64,000 bases of DNA from Acidovorax sp. YS12 (lineage in GTDB: Bacteria; Pseudomonadota; Gammaproteobacteria; Burkholderiales; Burkholderiaceae_C): assembly GCA_021496925.1 (NCBI GenBank), contig CP053915.1, positions 4,057,501-4,121,500 on the forward strand. The letters run 5' to 3'. A program made the position numbers and the translations under genes. The notes below the pieces were generated by a model that searched no databases, had not been told where the DNA came from, and worked only from the letters and a program-made list of their open reading frames with translations. Positions 8,403-16,598 of this stretch are shown one piece after another; within the stretch, counting starts at the first letter, position 1, and every line of letters begins with the position of its first letter.

Positions 8403-8442
8403 ATGGGCAGGGCGTTGCCTGCCGGGGAAATGCGCAGCGCGA

Positions 8443-9120
8443 TCAGGCGCTGGCAGGGGTGTCCGCAGGTGCCGCGGTGGCGGGTTCTGCACCGGCGTTG
8501 CGCGGCGCTACCTGGGGAAAGGGCGGGCGCTTGGCGGCCGGCTTCTTGGCTGCGGGCTTGCTCGCAGCCTTCTCGGCAGCGGGCTTGGGTGCGGCCTTTT
8601 TCGGCGCAGGCTTGGCGGCCGGCTTGGCTGCGGCTTGCTTCGGTGCCGGGGCGGCCTTGGCGGTGGCGGCCTTCTTTGCGGCGGGCTTGGCTTCGGCCTT
8701 GGCCGCAGGCGGTGCCTTGCCCACGCTCTTGGCCAGGGCGTCGATGCGGGCGTTCAGCGCGTCCAGGTCGCGCGAGGTGGGCACGCCCAGGCGGGACAGG
8801 GCCTTGGCCACGCGGTCCTCGAAGATGGATTCGAGCTTGTCCCACTGGCCGGCGGCGCGCGAGCCGATGTCGTTGGCCATGTGGGTCACGCGGCTGGTGG
8901 CCTCGGTGATCTTTTCCTCGGCCACGGCCTGGGTCTTGCGCTGCATCGACAGGCCTTCCTTCACCAGGGACTCGAACACCTTGGAACCTTCTTCCTGGGC
9001 CTTGGCGAAGGCACCCAGGCCGGCAAGCCAGATCTGCTGGGCCGAGTCCTTGATGGCGCGCGGCAATTCGGCGCTGTTCTTTTTCTTTTCGTTGCTGAGT
9101 TTCTGCAGTTTCTTGACCAT
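8443..9120 (-). CDS. Phasin family protein with Ala/Lys/Pro-rich tail (PhaF-like)
   Basis: A 225-aa protein. The first ~135 residues form the phasin domain (PRAIKDSAQQIWLAGLGAFA and EEGSKVFESLVKEG are typical), binding the surface of polyhydroxyalkanoate granules. From about residue 140 the chain is an Ala-Lys-Pro repeat (units like PAAKKA and KPAAK) resembling the histone-like tail of Pseudomonas PhaF, which binds DNA and helps granule segregation. The ATG at 9120 is chosen because MVKKLQKLSNEKKKN is the normal start; an upstream in-frame extension has no support. Confidence 0.88.
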   Translation of the reverse strand: MVKKLQKLSNEKKKNSAELPRAIKDSAQQIWLAGLGAFAKAQEEGSKVFESLVKEGLSMQRKTQAVAEEKITEATSRVTHMANDIGSRAAGQWDKLESIFEDRVAKALSRLGVPTSRDLDALNARIDALAKSVGKAPPAAKAEAKPAAKKAATAKAAPAPKQAAAKPAAKPAPKKAAPKPAAEKAASKPAAKKPAAKRPPFPQVAPRNAGAEPATAAPADTPASA

Positions 9121-9351
9121 GGAAAACCTCCGGGGCAATAGGGATTGCGGTTGCCAGCATTTTGTGTTCTGGCGCGTGAGGGCAACTTTACGCCTGCAAG
9201 GCGCATGCGTGTAGGTGCCTGTTCCTAAAAACATAGAGCTCTGCGCCTACTCGCCGTGCCGCCGCACCCGCTAGCATCGCCCCGGGTTTGTGCTGAATCG
9301 GGCGCTATGGGCGCTGGGCAAGAATCGCCGAGTCTAAAGGAGCTATTTTCT

Positions 9352-11340
9352 ATGCGGTATTTCGTCACGGGGGCAACGGGTTTCATCGGCAAGCGGCTGG
9401 TCAAGAAGCTGCTGGAGCGCAAAGGCACGGTGGTTCATTTCCTGATCCGGCCCGAGAGTGCCGACAAGGTGGCGGCGCTGCGCAGCTACTGGGGCGTGGG
9501 CGCGGCCCGCGCCATTCCCGTGCATGGCGACCTGACGGCGAAGAAGCTCGGCGTGAGCGCGGCCGACGTCAAGGCGCTCAAGGGGCAGATCGACCATTTC
9601 TTCCACCTGGCCGCCGTGTACGACCTTGCGGCCGACGTCGAGACCCAGGTGGCCGTCAACATCGACGGCACGCGCAATACCGTCGACCTGGCGCGCGCCA
9701 TCGACGCCGGGCACTTCCACCACGTGTCCTCCATCGCGGCGGCGGGACTGTACGAAGGCGTGTTCCGCGAGGACATGTTCGACGAGGCCGAGGGGCTGGA
9801 CCACCCGTATTTCCAGACCAAGCACGAGAGCGAGAAGATCGTGCGCCAGGAGGGCAAGCTGGCCTGGACGGTGTACCGCCCCGCCATGGTGGTGGGCGAC
9901 AGCCAGACGGGCGAGATGGACAAGATCGACGGCCCGTACTACTTCTTCAAGGTGATCCAGCGCCTGCGCCAGATCCTGCCGCCGTGGATGCCGTCGGTCG
10001 GCCTGGAGGGCGGGCGCGTGAACATCGTGCCGGTCGATTTCGTGGTCGATGCGCTGGCCGCCATCAGCCACCAGGAAGGCATTGCCAGGCGCTGCTTCCA
10101 CCTCGTCGATCCGGTGGGCTACCGTGTGGGCGACGTGCTCGACATCTTCTCGCGCGCCGCGCACGCGCCGCGCATGAACCTGTTCATCAACGCCGCGCTG
10201 CTGGGCTTCATTCCCCGGGGCGTGCGCAAGGGGCTGATGGCGCTGTCGCCCATGCGCCGCGTGCGCAATGCCGTCATGAAGGACCTGGGCCTGCCCGAGG
10301 ACATCCTCACCTTCATCAACTACCCCACGCGTTTCGATTGCCGCGAGGCCCAGGCCGCGCTCAAGGGCACGGGCGTGCAGTGCCCCAACCTGCGCGACTA
10401 CGCCTGGCGCCTGTGGGACTACTGGGAGCGCCACCTCGACCCCGAGCTGCACATCGACCGCTCGCTCAAGGGCACGGTGGCGGGCAAGGTGGTGCTGATC
10501 ACCGGCGGCTCGTCCGGCATCGGCCTGGCGGCGGCGCACAAGTTTGCCGAGGCGGGCGCCACCACCATCATCTGCGGGCGCGACCAGGACAAGCTCGACG
10601 CTGCCTGCCAGGAGGCCAAGGACAAGGGCCACGCCTTCGTCACCTACGCGGTGGACATCTCCGACATGCAGGACTGCGACCGCTTCGTGCGGCAGCTCAT
10701 CGCCGACCATGGCGGCGTGGACTTTCTCGTCAACAACGCGGGCCGCTCCATCCGCCGCGCCATCGAAAGCAGCTACGACCGCTTCCACGACTACGAGCGC
10801 ACCATGCAGCTCAACTACTTCGGCAGCCTGCGCGTGACCATGGGCCTGATGCCCAAGATGGTGGAAAAGCGCAAGGGCCATGTGGTCAACATCAGCTCCA
10901 TCGGCGTGCTGACGAACGCTCCGCGCTTCTCCGCCTACGTGGCGAGCAAGGCGGCGCTGGATTCGTGGACGCGCTGCGCCGCCAGCGAGTTCGCGGACCA
11001 GGGCGTCACCTTCACCACCATCAACATGCCGCTGGTGCGCACGCCCATGATCGCGCCGACCAAGATCTACGACAACGTGCCCACGCTCAGCCCCGACGAG
11101 GCGGCCGACCTGATCGCCCAGGCCTGCATCTTCAAGCCCGTGCGCATCGCCACCAAGCTGGGCATCACCGGCCAGGTGCTGCATGCGCTGCTGCCGCGCG
11201 TGGCGCAGATCACGATGAACACGAGCTTCCGCATGTTCCCCGACTCCGAGGCCGCGCAGGGCGAAAAGAAGGGCGGCAAGCCCCAGCTCGCCGCCGAGGC
11301 CGAGGCGCTCAAGCAGATGATGCGGGGCATCCACTTCTGA
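9352..11340 (+). CDS. Two-domain SDR reductase, fatty acyl-CoA reductase (FAR)-like
   Basis: A 662-aa fusion of two Rossmann reductases. Residues 1 to ~375 are an extended-SDR domain (TGATGFIGKRLV at 6-17; HHVSSIAAAGLYEGVFREDM; active-site-like YFQTKHESEK). Residues ~380-662 are a classical SDR (ITGGSSGIGLA near 382; VNNAGRSIRRAIESS; FSAYVASKAAL near 528). From memory, this architecture and strings such as ISSIGVLTNAPRFSAYV and TRFD match the Marinobacter enzyme Maqu_2507, which reduces fatty acyl-CoA through the aldehyde to fatty alcohol with NADPH. AAAGGAG at 9336-9342 sets the ATG. Wax-ester or alcohol production is an inference; no wax synthase gene is visible here. Confidence 0.82.
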   Translation: MRYFVTGATGFIGKRLVKKLLERKGTVVHFLIRPESADKVAALRSYWGVGAARAIPVHGDLTAKKLGVSAADVKALKGQIDHFFHLAAVYDLAADVETQVAVNIDGTRNTVDLARAIDAGHFHHVSSIAAAGLYEGVFREDMFDEAEGLDHPYFQTKHESEKIVRQEGKLAWTVYRPAMVVGDSQTGEMDKIDGPYYFFKVIQRLRQILPPWMPSVGLEGGRVNIVPVDFVVDALAAISHQEGIARRCFHLVDPVGYRVGDVLDIFSRAAHAPRMNLFINAALLGFIPRGVRKGLMALSPMRRVRNAVMKDLGLPEDILTFINYPTRFDCREAQAALKGTGVQCPNLRDYAWRLWDYWERHLDPELHIDRSLKGTVAGKVVLITGGSSGIGLAAAHKFAEAGATTIICGRDQDKLDAACQEAKDKGHAFVTYAVDISDMQDCDRFVRQLIADHGGVDFLVNNAGRSIRRAIESSYDRFHDYERTMQLNYFGSLRVTMGLMPKMVEKRKGHVVNISSIGVLTNAPRFSAYVASKAALDSWTRCAASEFADQGVTFTTINMPLVRTPMIAPTKIYDNVPTLSPDEAADLIAQACIFKPVRIATKLGITGQVLHALLPRVAQITMNTSFRMFPDSEAAQGEKKGGKPQLAAEAEALKQMMRGIHF

Positions 11341-11367
11341 GCCGGGAGCGTGCGCGGGGGAGGGTGG

Positions 11368-11373
11368 GATAAT
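11368..11373 (+). promoter_or_regulatory. Putative -10 element of the rfbBDAC operon
   Basis: TGGGATAAT lies 33 bases before the rfbB start, in the only gap (66 bp) before the operon. No convincing -35 is seen, so it may depend on an activator or be fortuitous. Confidence 0.35.
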
Positions 11374-11406
11374 TGCCCGTCTCCTTTCCACCCCTCCCCG
11401 CATTCC

Positions 11407-12468
11407 ATGATTCTCGTGACTGGTGGCGCCGGCTTCATTGGCGCCAACTTCGTGCTCGACTGGCTCGCCTGCCAGGGTGAAGCGGTCGTGAACCTCGACA
11501 AGCTGACCTACGCGGGCAACCTGCACAACCTCGACAGCCTGCGCGGCGATGCGCGCCACGTCTTCGTGCAGGGCGACATCGGCGACCGCGCGCTGCTCGA
11601 CCGCCTGCTGGCCGAGCACCGCCCGCGCGCCATCGTCAACTTCGCGGCCGAGTCGCACGTGGATCGCTCCATCCACGGCCCCGAGGACTTCATCCAGACC
11701 AACGTGGTCGGCACTTTCAGGCTTCTGGAGGCTGCAAGGCACTACTGGCAAGCGCTGGCAGCTACGGAAAAAGGAGCGTTCCGCTTCCTGCACGTCAGCA
11801 CCGATGAGGTCTACGGCACGCTCGCGCCCACCGATCCTGCCTTCACCGAAGACCACCGGGTCGAGCCGAACAGCCCCTATTCGGCCAGCAAGGCCGCCAG
11901 CGACCACCTCGTGCGCGCCTGGCACCACACCTATGGCCTGCCGGTGCTCACCACCAATTGCAGCAACAACTACGGCCCGCTGCACTTTCCCGAAAAACTC
12001 ATCCCGCTGATGATCGTCAACGCGCTGGCGGGCAAGAGCCTGCCCGTCTATGGCGACGGCATGCAGATCCGCGACTGGCTGTACGTGCGCGACCACTGCA
12101 GCGCCATCCGCCGCGTGCTGGAGGCGGGGCGGCTGGGCGAGACCTACAACGTCGGCGGCTGGAACGAAAAGCCCAACATCGAGATCGTCCACACCGTCTG
12201 CGCGCTGCTCGACGAACTGCGCCCGCGTGCCGACGGCCAGCGCTACGCCACGCAGATCACCTACGTGACCGACCGTCCCGGCCATGACCGGCGCTATGCC
12301 ATCGATGCGCGCAAGATCGAGCGCGAGCTGGCTTGGCGCCCCGCCGAAACCTTCGACAGCGGCATCCGCAAGACCGTGCAGTGGTACCTGGAGCATCCCG
12401 AATGGGTGCAGCAGGTGCAGACCGGCGCCTACCGCGACTGGGTCGCCAAGCAATACGCAACGGCATGA
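11407..12468 (+). CDS. rfbB: dTDP-glucose 4,6-dehydratase
   Basis: A 353-aa extended SDR. TGGAGFIGANFV binds NAD; HVSTDEVYG holds the catalytic Thr-Asp-Glu; YSASKAASDHLVRAW (Tyr near 158) gives the YxxxK pair; NCSNNYGPLHFPEKLIPL is the RmlB signature. It makes dTDP-4-keto-6-deoxyglucose, the second step of dTDP-L-rhamnose synthesis. It heads a four-gene operon with overlapping starts and stops. Oddity: the DNA coding for YWQALAATEKG contains a half copy of the window-wide repeat in frame. Confidence 0.97.
   Translation: MILVTGGAGFIGANFVLDWLACQGEAVVNLDKLTYAGNLHNLDSLRGDARHVFVQGDIGDRALLDRLLAEHRPRAIVNFAAESHVDRSIHGPEDFIQTNVVGTFRLLEAARHYWQALAATEKGAFRFLHVSTDEVYGTLAPTDPAFTEDHRVEPNSPYSASKAASDHLVRAWHHTYGLPVLTTNCSNNYGPLHFPEKLIPLMIVNALAGKSLPVYGDGMQIRDWLYVRDHCSAIRRVLEAGRLGETYNVGGWNEKPNIEIVHTVCALLDELRPRADGQRYATQITYVTDRPGHDRRYAIDARKIERELAWRPAETFDSGIRKTVQWYLEHPEWVQQVQTGAYRDWVAKQYATA
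11718..11772. repeat. In-frame repeat copy inside rfbB
   Basis: CAAGCGCTGGCAGCTA followed by a purine-rich stretch and AAAAAGGAGC matches the right arm and tail of the interspersed repeat, while AGGCTTCTGGAGGC resembles a decayed left arm. It is translated as part of a loop before HVSTDEVYG. Confidence 0.6.
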
Positions 12469-13355
12469 ACATCCTGCTTCTCGGCAAGAACGGCCAGGTC
12501 GGTTGGGAACTGCAGCGCAGCCTGGCGGTGCTGGGCCAGGTCACGGCGCTGGATTTCGACAGCACGGCGCATTGCGGCGACTTTGCCAACCCCGACGGCG
12601 TGGCCAAAACCGTGCGCGCGCTGCGCCCCGACGTGATCGTCAACGCCGCCGCGCACACCGCCGTGGACAAGGCCGAGGGCGAGCCGGAGCGGGCCCGCCT
12701 GCTCAACGCCACCACCCCCGGCAGGCTCGCCGAAGAGGCCGCGCGCCTGGGCGCCTGGCTGGTTCACTACAGCACCGATTACGTGTTCGACGGCAGCGGC
12801 GAGCGCCCCTGGGTGGAGGCCGACGCGCCCGCGCCGCTGTCGGTCTATGGCGCCACCAAGCTGGAGGGGGAGCAGCGTATCCAGCAATCCGGCTGCAAGC
12901 ACCTCATCCTGCGCACGAGCTGGGTCTATGCCGCGCGCGGCGGCAACTTCGCCAAGACCATGCTGCGCTTAGGCAGCGAGCGCGAGCGCCTCACCGTGAT
13001 CGACGACCAGTGGGGTGCGCCCACCGGGGCCGACCTGCTGGCCGACGTCACCGCGCACGCCATCCGCCACCTTGCCCGGCACCCGGAAGACGGCGGCCTG
13101 TACCACTGCGCGGCGGGTGGCGAGACGAATTGGCATTCGTATGCAAAATACGTTCTAGACCAAGCCAGTCAAGCGCAAGCAGCTATCAAAATGAAAGCGA
13201 CTGAAATCGCTCCCGTACCCACCAGCGCCTTTCCCACGCCAGCGCAGCGTCCGCACAACTCGCGCCTGGACACCCGCAAGCTGCAGGCCACCTTCGGTCT
13301 CGCGCTGCCGCACTGGCAGCAGGGCGTGGCGCGCATGCTCACTGAAATCCTCTGA
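12465..13355 (+). CDS. rfbD: dTDP-4-dehydrorhamnose reductase
   Basis: A 296-aa SDR that reduces the 4-keto group to give dTDP-L-rhamnose with NAD(P)H. Seen: GKNGQVGWELQ cofactor loop, VNAAAHTAVDKAEGE, VHYSTDYVFDG and YGATKLEGE (YxxxK). The C-terminus PTSAFPTPAQRPHNSRLDT is the RmlD substrate-binding segment. Its ATG overlaps the rfbB stop (ATGA). The segment QASQAQAAIKMKATE, just before that signature, is encoded by an in-frame repeat copy. Confidence 0.96.
   Translation: MNILLLGKNGQVGWELQRSLAVLGQVTALDFDSTAHCGDFANPDGVAKTVRALRPDVIVNAAAHTAVDKAEGEPERARLLNATTPGRLAEEAARLGAWLVHYSTDYVFDGSGERPWVEADAPAPLSVYGATKLEGEQRIQQSGCKHLILRTSWVYAARGGNFAKTMLRLGSERERLTVIDDQWGAPTGADLLADVTAHAIRHLARHPEDGGLYHCAAGGETNWHSYAKYVLDQASQAQAAIKMKATEIAPVPTSAFPTPAQRPHNSRLDTRKLQATFGLALPHWQQGVARMLTEIL
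13158..13196. repeat. In-frame repeat copy inside rfbD
   Basis: GTCAAGCGCAAGCAGCTATC followed by AAAATGAAAGC matches the second subtype of the palindromic repeat (arm CAAGCGCAAGCAGCTAT). It encodes part of a variable stretch between two conserved RmlD blocks. Confidence 0.65.
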
Positions 13356-13367
13356 CCCGTCCGCCCC

Positions 13368-14255
13368 ATGACACAGCAACGCAAAGGCATCATCCTCGCC
13401 GGCGGCTCCGGCACCCGCTTGCACCCGGCCACGCTGGCCATCAGCAAGCAACTGCTGCCGGTGTACGACAAGCCCATGATCTACTACCCCCTCAGCACTT
13501 TGATGCTGGCGGGTATCCGCGACATCCTCGTCATCAGCACGCCGCAGGACACGCCGCGCTTCGCGCAGTTGCTGGGTGACGGCAGCCAATGGGGTGTCCG
13601 CCTGCAATACGCCGTGCAGCCCAGTCCCGACGGACTGGCGCAGGCCTTCCTGATCGGCGAGGAATTCCTCGGCGGCGCTCCCAGCGCGCTGGTGCTGGGC
13701 GACAACATCTTCTACGGCCACGACTTCCACCACCTGCTGGCCAACGCCATGGCCCGGCCCGAAGGCGCCAGCGTCTTCGCCTACCATGTGCACGACCCCG
13801 AGCGCTATGGCGTGGCTGAGTTCGATGCCCAGGGCAAAGTGCTGAGCCTCGAAGAAAAACCCAAGGCGCCCAAGTCCAGCTACGCCGTCACCGGCCTGTA
13901 TTTCTACGACGCCCAGGTGGTCGAACTCGCCAAGCGCCTGCGGCCCTCGCAGCGCGGCGAGCTGGAAATCACCGACCTGAACCGCCTGTACCTGGAGCAG
14001 GGGCAGCTCAGCGTCGAGATCATGGGCCGGGGCTACGCCTGGCTCGACACCGGCACGCACGAAAGCCTGCTCGACGCGGGGCAGTTCATTGCCACGCTGG
14101 AGCAGCGCCAGGGCCTGAAGATCGCCTGCCCCGAGGAGCTCGCCTGGCGCCACGGCTGGATCGACGCGGCCCAGCTGGAGAAGCTTGCGCAGCCGCTGTC
14201 GAAGAATGGCTACGGCCAGTACCTGCTGCGCCTGCTGAAAGAGAAGGTGTACTGA
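13368..14255 (+). CDS. rfbA: Glucose-1-phosphate thymidylyltransferase
   Basis: A 295-aa nucleotidyltransferase. GIILAGGSGTRLHPAT is the nucleotide-binding loop with the catalytic Arg, followed by QLLPVYDKPMIYYPLSTLML; VLGDNIFYGHDF holds the metal-binding Asp; YGVAEFDAQGKVLSLEEKP and WLDTGTHESLLDA are RmlA signatures. It joins dTTP and glucose-1-phosphate to start dTDP-rhamnose synthesis and is feedback-inhibited by dTDP-rhamnose in studied relatives. It is the third gene of rfbBDAC; its stop shares one base with the rfbC start. Confidence 0.97.
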   Translation: MTQQRKGIILAGGSGTRLHPATLAISKQLLPVYDKPMIYYPLSTLMLAGIRDILVISTPQDTPRFAQLLGDGSQWGVRLQYAVQPSPDGLAQAFLIGEEFLGGAPSALVLGDNIFYGHDFHHLLANAMARPEGASVFAYHVHDPERYGVAEFDAQGKVLSLEEKPKAPKSSYAVTGLYFYDAQVVELAKRLRPSQRGELEITDLNRLYLEQGQLSVEIMGRGYAWLDTGTHESLLDAGQFIATLEQRQGLKIACPEELAWRHGWIDAAQLEKLAQPLSKNGYGQYLLRLLKEKVY

Positions 14256-14800
14256 TGCGCGTGACCCGCCTGGCGATCCCCGACGTGGTGCTGATCGAGC
14301 CCAAGGTGTTTGGCGATGCGCGCGGCTTCTTCTTCGAGAGCTTCAACCAGAAAGCCTTCAACGAAGCCACGGCGACCTGCCACCAGTTCGTGCAGGACAA
14401 CCACAGCCGCAGCGGCCGTGGCGTATTGCGGGGGCTGCACTATCAGATCGAACAACCCCAGGGCAAGCTGGTGCGCGTGGCGCGCGGCACGGTGTGGGAC
14501 GTGGCGGTGGACATCCGCAAAAGCGCGCCCACCTTTGGGCAATGGGTGGGTGCGGAACTGAGCGAGGACAACCAGCGGCAGATGTGGGTGCCGCCCGGCT
14601 TCGCGCACGGGTTCGTGGTCTTGAGCGAGAGCGCGGACTTCCTCTACAAGACGACGGACTACTATGCGCCGCAGCATGAGCGGTGCATTGCGTGGAACGA
14701 TGCGCAACTGGCGATTGCGTGGCCCTATGCGGGCGCGCCCAGCCTGTCCGCCAAGGATGCACAGGGTGTTTCCTTCGCGCAGGCGCCGGTGTATCCATGA
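14255..14800 (+). CDS. rfbC: dTDP-4-dehydrorhamnose 3,5-epimerase
   Basis: A 181-aa cupin, normal for RmlC. Motifs: FFESFNQKAFNEA, FVQDNHSRS, GVLRGLHYQIEQPQGKLVRV (catalytic His in GLHYQ), WVPPGFAHGFVVLSE and YKTTDYYAPQHERCIAWND. It epimerises C3 and C5 of the 4-keto intermediate. It completes the operon, so the four genes suffice to make dTDP-L-rhamnose from glucose-1-phosphate. The glycan genes that could use it start about 11 kb downstream, beyond the gsp operon. Confidence 0.97.
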   Translation: MRVTRLAIPDVVLIEPKVFGDARGFFFESFNQKAFNEATATCHQFVQDNHSRSGRGVLRGLHYQIEQPQGKLVRVARGTVWDVAVDIRKSAPTFGQWVGAELSEDNQRQMWVPPGFAHGFVVLSESADFLYKTTDYYAPQHERCIAWNDAQLAIAWPYAGAPSLSAKDAQGVSFAQAPVYP

Positions 14801-14867
14801 ACATCCAAGGCATGATCCCGATGCAGCGGGAACGTACACTTTGCCCCGTAGTGAGGTTTCTCAACAC

Positions 14868-16598
14868 ATGGTGACAAATACATTGGCCGCTCCAGCGGCA
14901 TCGCAGGAGCCGGTGGCCGCGCCGCGCCCCTTCTTGGGGGAGCTGCTGGTGCAGGCCGGCAAGCTCACGGCCCGCGACCTGGAACGTGCGCTTTCCGCGC
15001 AGCAGGAAATGGGCGGCATGCTCGGGCGTGTGCTGGTCCGGCTCGGGCTGGTGTCCGAAATCGACGTGGCGCGCACCTTGTCTGAGCAGTTGGGCCTGCC
15101 CTTTGTCGCTGCCGATGCCTTCCCCGACCTGATGCCCGAGGTGCCGGGACTGCTGCCGGAGTTTCTGCAGGCCAATGCGATCTACCCCTTGCGCCAGGAG
15201 GGGCAGGAGCTCCATGTGGCCATGGCCGTGCCGCAAGACGCCTTTCTGCTCAAAGCGCTGCACCTGGTCACCGGCTGCACGGTGAAGTCGCACCTGGCCC
15301 TGGAAAGCGACATCGAGAAAGCGCTGGCAGAGCCCGCCGAGGAGGCCTCTACGGATGACGATGACGGCTTTGCCGATGGCCTTGACGGCGGCGACTTCGT
15401 CGAGCACCTGAAAGACCTGGCGAGTGAAGCGCCGGTGATCCGCCTGGTCAACACCATCATTGGCCGTGTGACCGACCTGCGTGCATCCGACATTCACCTG
15501 GAGCCTTTCGACGATGGCCTGCATGTGCGCTACCGTGTCGATGGCGTGATCCATCTGGGCGAGTTGGTGCCGCCGAGGCTTTCGGCCGCGGTCAGCTCGC
15601 GTGTCAAGCTGCTGGCGCATCTCGACATCGCGGAGCGGCGCTTGCCGCAGGACGGGCGCATCAAGACCCGCGTGAAGGGGCGCGAGCTGGATTTGCGCGT
15701 TTCCACCGTGCCCACGGTGCATGGCGAAAGCGTGGTGATGCGCGTGCTCGACCGCGCCAGCGTGCGCCTGAACCTCGACACCATGGGGTTCGAGCAGGAT
15801 ACGCTGGCGCGCTTCAACGAACTGCTGTCGCGGCCCCATGGCATCTTGCTGGTCACGGGGCCCACGGGTTCGGGCAAGACCACCACGCTGTACGCGGCCC
15901 TGTCCAAGATCGACGCGCAGGCGAACAAGATCATCACGGTCGAGGACCCGGTCGAGTACCAGCTTGAGGGCATCAACCAGATCCAGGTGCACCCGCAAAT
16001 CAACCTGACCTTTGCCAACGCCCTGCGTTCCATCCTGCGGCAGGATCCTGACATCATCATGATCGGTGAAATGCGCGATGGGGAAACCGCGCAAATCGCG
16101 GTGCAATCCGCACTGACCGGCCACTTGGTGCTCTCCACCTTGCACACCAACACGGCGGCTGGCGCGGTCATCCGCATGCAGGACATGGGGGTGGAAAGCT
16201 ACCTCATCACCTCTTCGGTGAATGGCGTGCTCGCGCAGCGCCTTGTGCGCACCTTGTGCGGCCACTGCAAGGAAGCGTACGAACCTGGGCCGGAGCTGCG
16301 CGTCAGCACGGGCCTGGCAAGGTTTTGTCCGCCAGGCCAGCGCATCTACCGCGCCGTGGGCTGCGAGCATTGCCGCCAGTCAGGCTACCGGGGGCGCACG
16401 GGGATCCATGAGCTTTTCGTGCTGGACGAGCCCATGCGCCGCGCCATCATCGACGGGCGCGATGCCAACGCGCTCAACACCCTGGCGGCCCAGGGCGGCA
16501 TGCTGAGCCTGTTCGAGGATGGTTTGCGCAAGGTGGCCGCGGGCGTGACCACGCTCGACGAATTGGCGCGTGTGACGCAGGACCAGTCCGATGCCTGA
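14868..16598 (+). CDS. gspE: Type II secretion ATPase GspE
   Basis: A 576-aa cytoplasmic secretion ATPase. Residues ~20-165 form the N1E/MshEN-type domain; the catalytic half has Walker A GPTGSGKTTTLYAAL near 330, Asp box and Walker B DPDIIMIGEMRD near 396, and a zinc-binding tetracysteine cluster (CGHC and CEHC near 463-505). It powers pseudopilus assembly through GspF and GspL. It begins an eleven-gene gsp run in the Xanthomonas xps order. The start is the ATG at 14868, with a weak GTGAGG box. Its last bases overlap gspF. Confidence 0.96.
   Translation: MVTNTLAAPAASQEPVAAPRPFLGELLVQAGKLTARDLERALSAQQEMGGMLGRVLVRLGLVSEIDVARTLSEQLGLPFVAADAFPDLMPEVPGLLPEFLQANAIYPLRQEGQELHVAMAVPQDAFLLKALHLVTGCTVKSHLALESDIEKALAEPAEEASTDDDDGFADGLDGGDFVEHLKDLASEAPVIRLVNTIIGRVTDLRASDIHLEPFDDGLHVRYRVDGVIHLGELVPPRLSAAVSSRVKLLAHLDIAERRLPQDGRIKTRVKGRELDLRVSTVPTVHGESVVMRVLDRASVRLNLDTMGFEQDTLARFNELLSRPHGILLVTGPTGSGKTTTLYAALSKIDAQANKIITVEDPVEYQLEGINQIQVHPQINLTFANALRSILRQDPDIIMIGEMRDGETAQIAVQSALTGHLVLSTLHTNTAAGAVIRMQDMGVESYLITSSVNGVLAQRLVRTLCGHCKEAYEPGPELRVSTGLARFCPPGQRIYRAVGCEHCRQSGYRGRTGIHELFVLDEPMRRAIIDGRDANALNTLAAQGGMLSLFEDGLRKVAAGVTTLDELARVTQDQSDA

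Noticed and set aside
11965..12030. Possible truncation or frameshift in rfbB
   Set aside because: The reading frame is continuous and all RmlB motifs are present in order at normal length.
9343..12453. 1036-residue open frame antisense to the reductase and rfbB
   Set aside because: Both plus-strand genes are well supported by motifs; the antisense frame crosses their boundary and has no domain.
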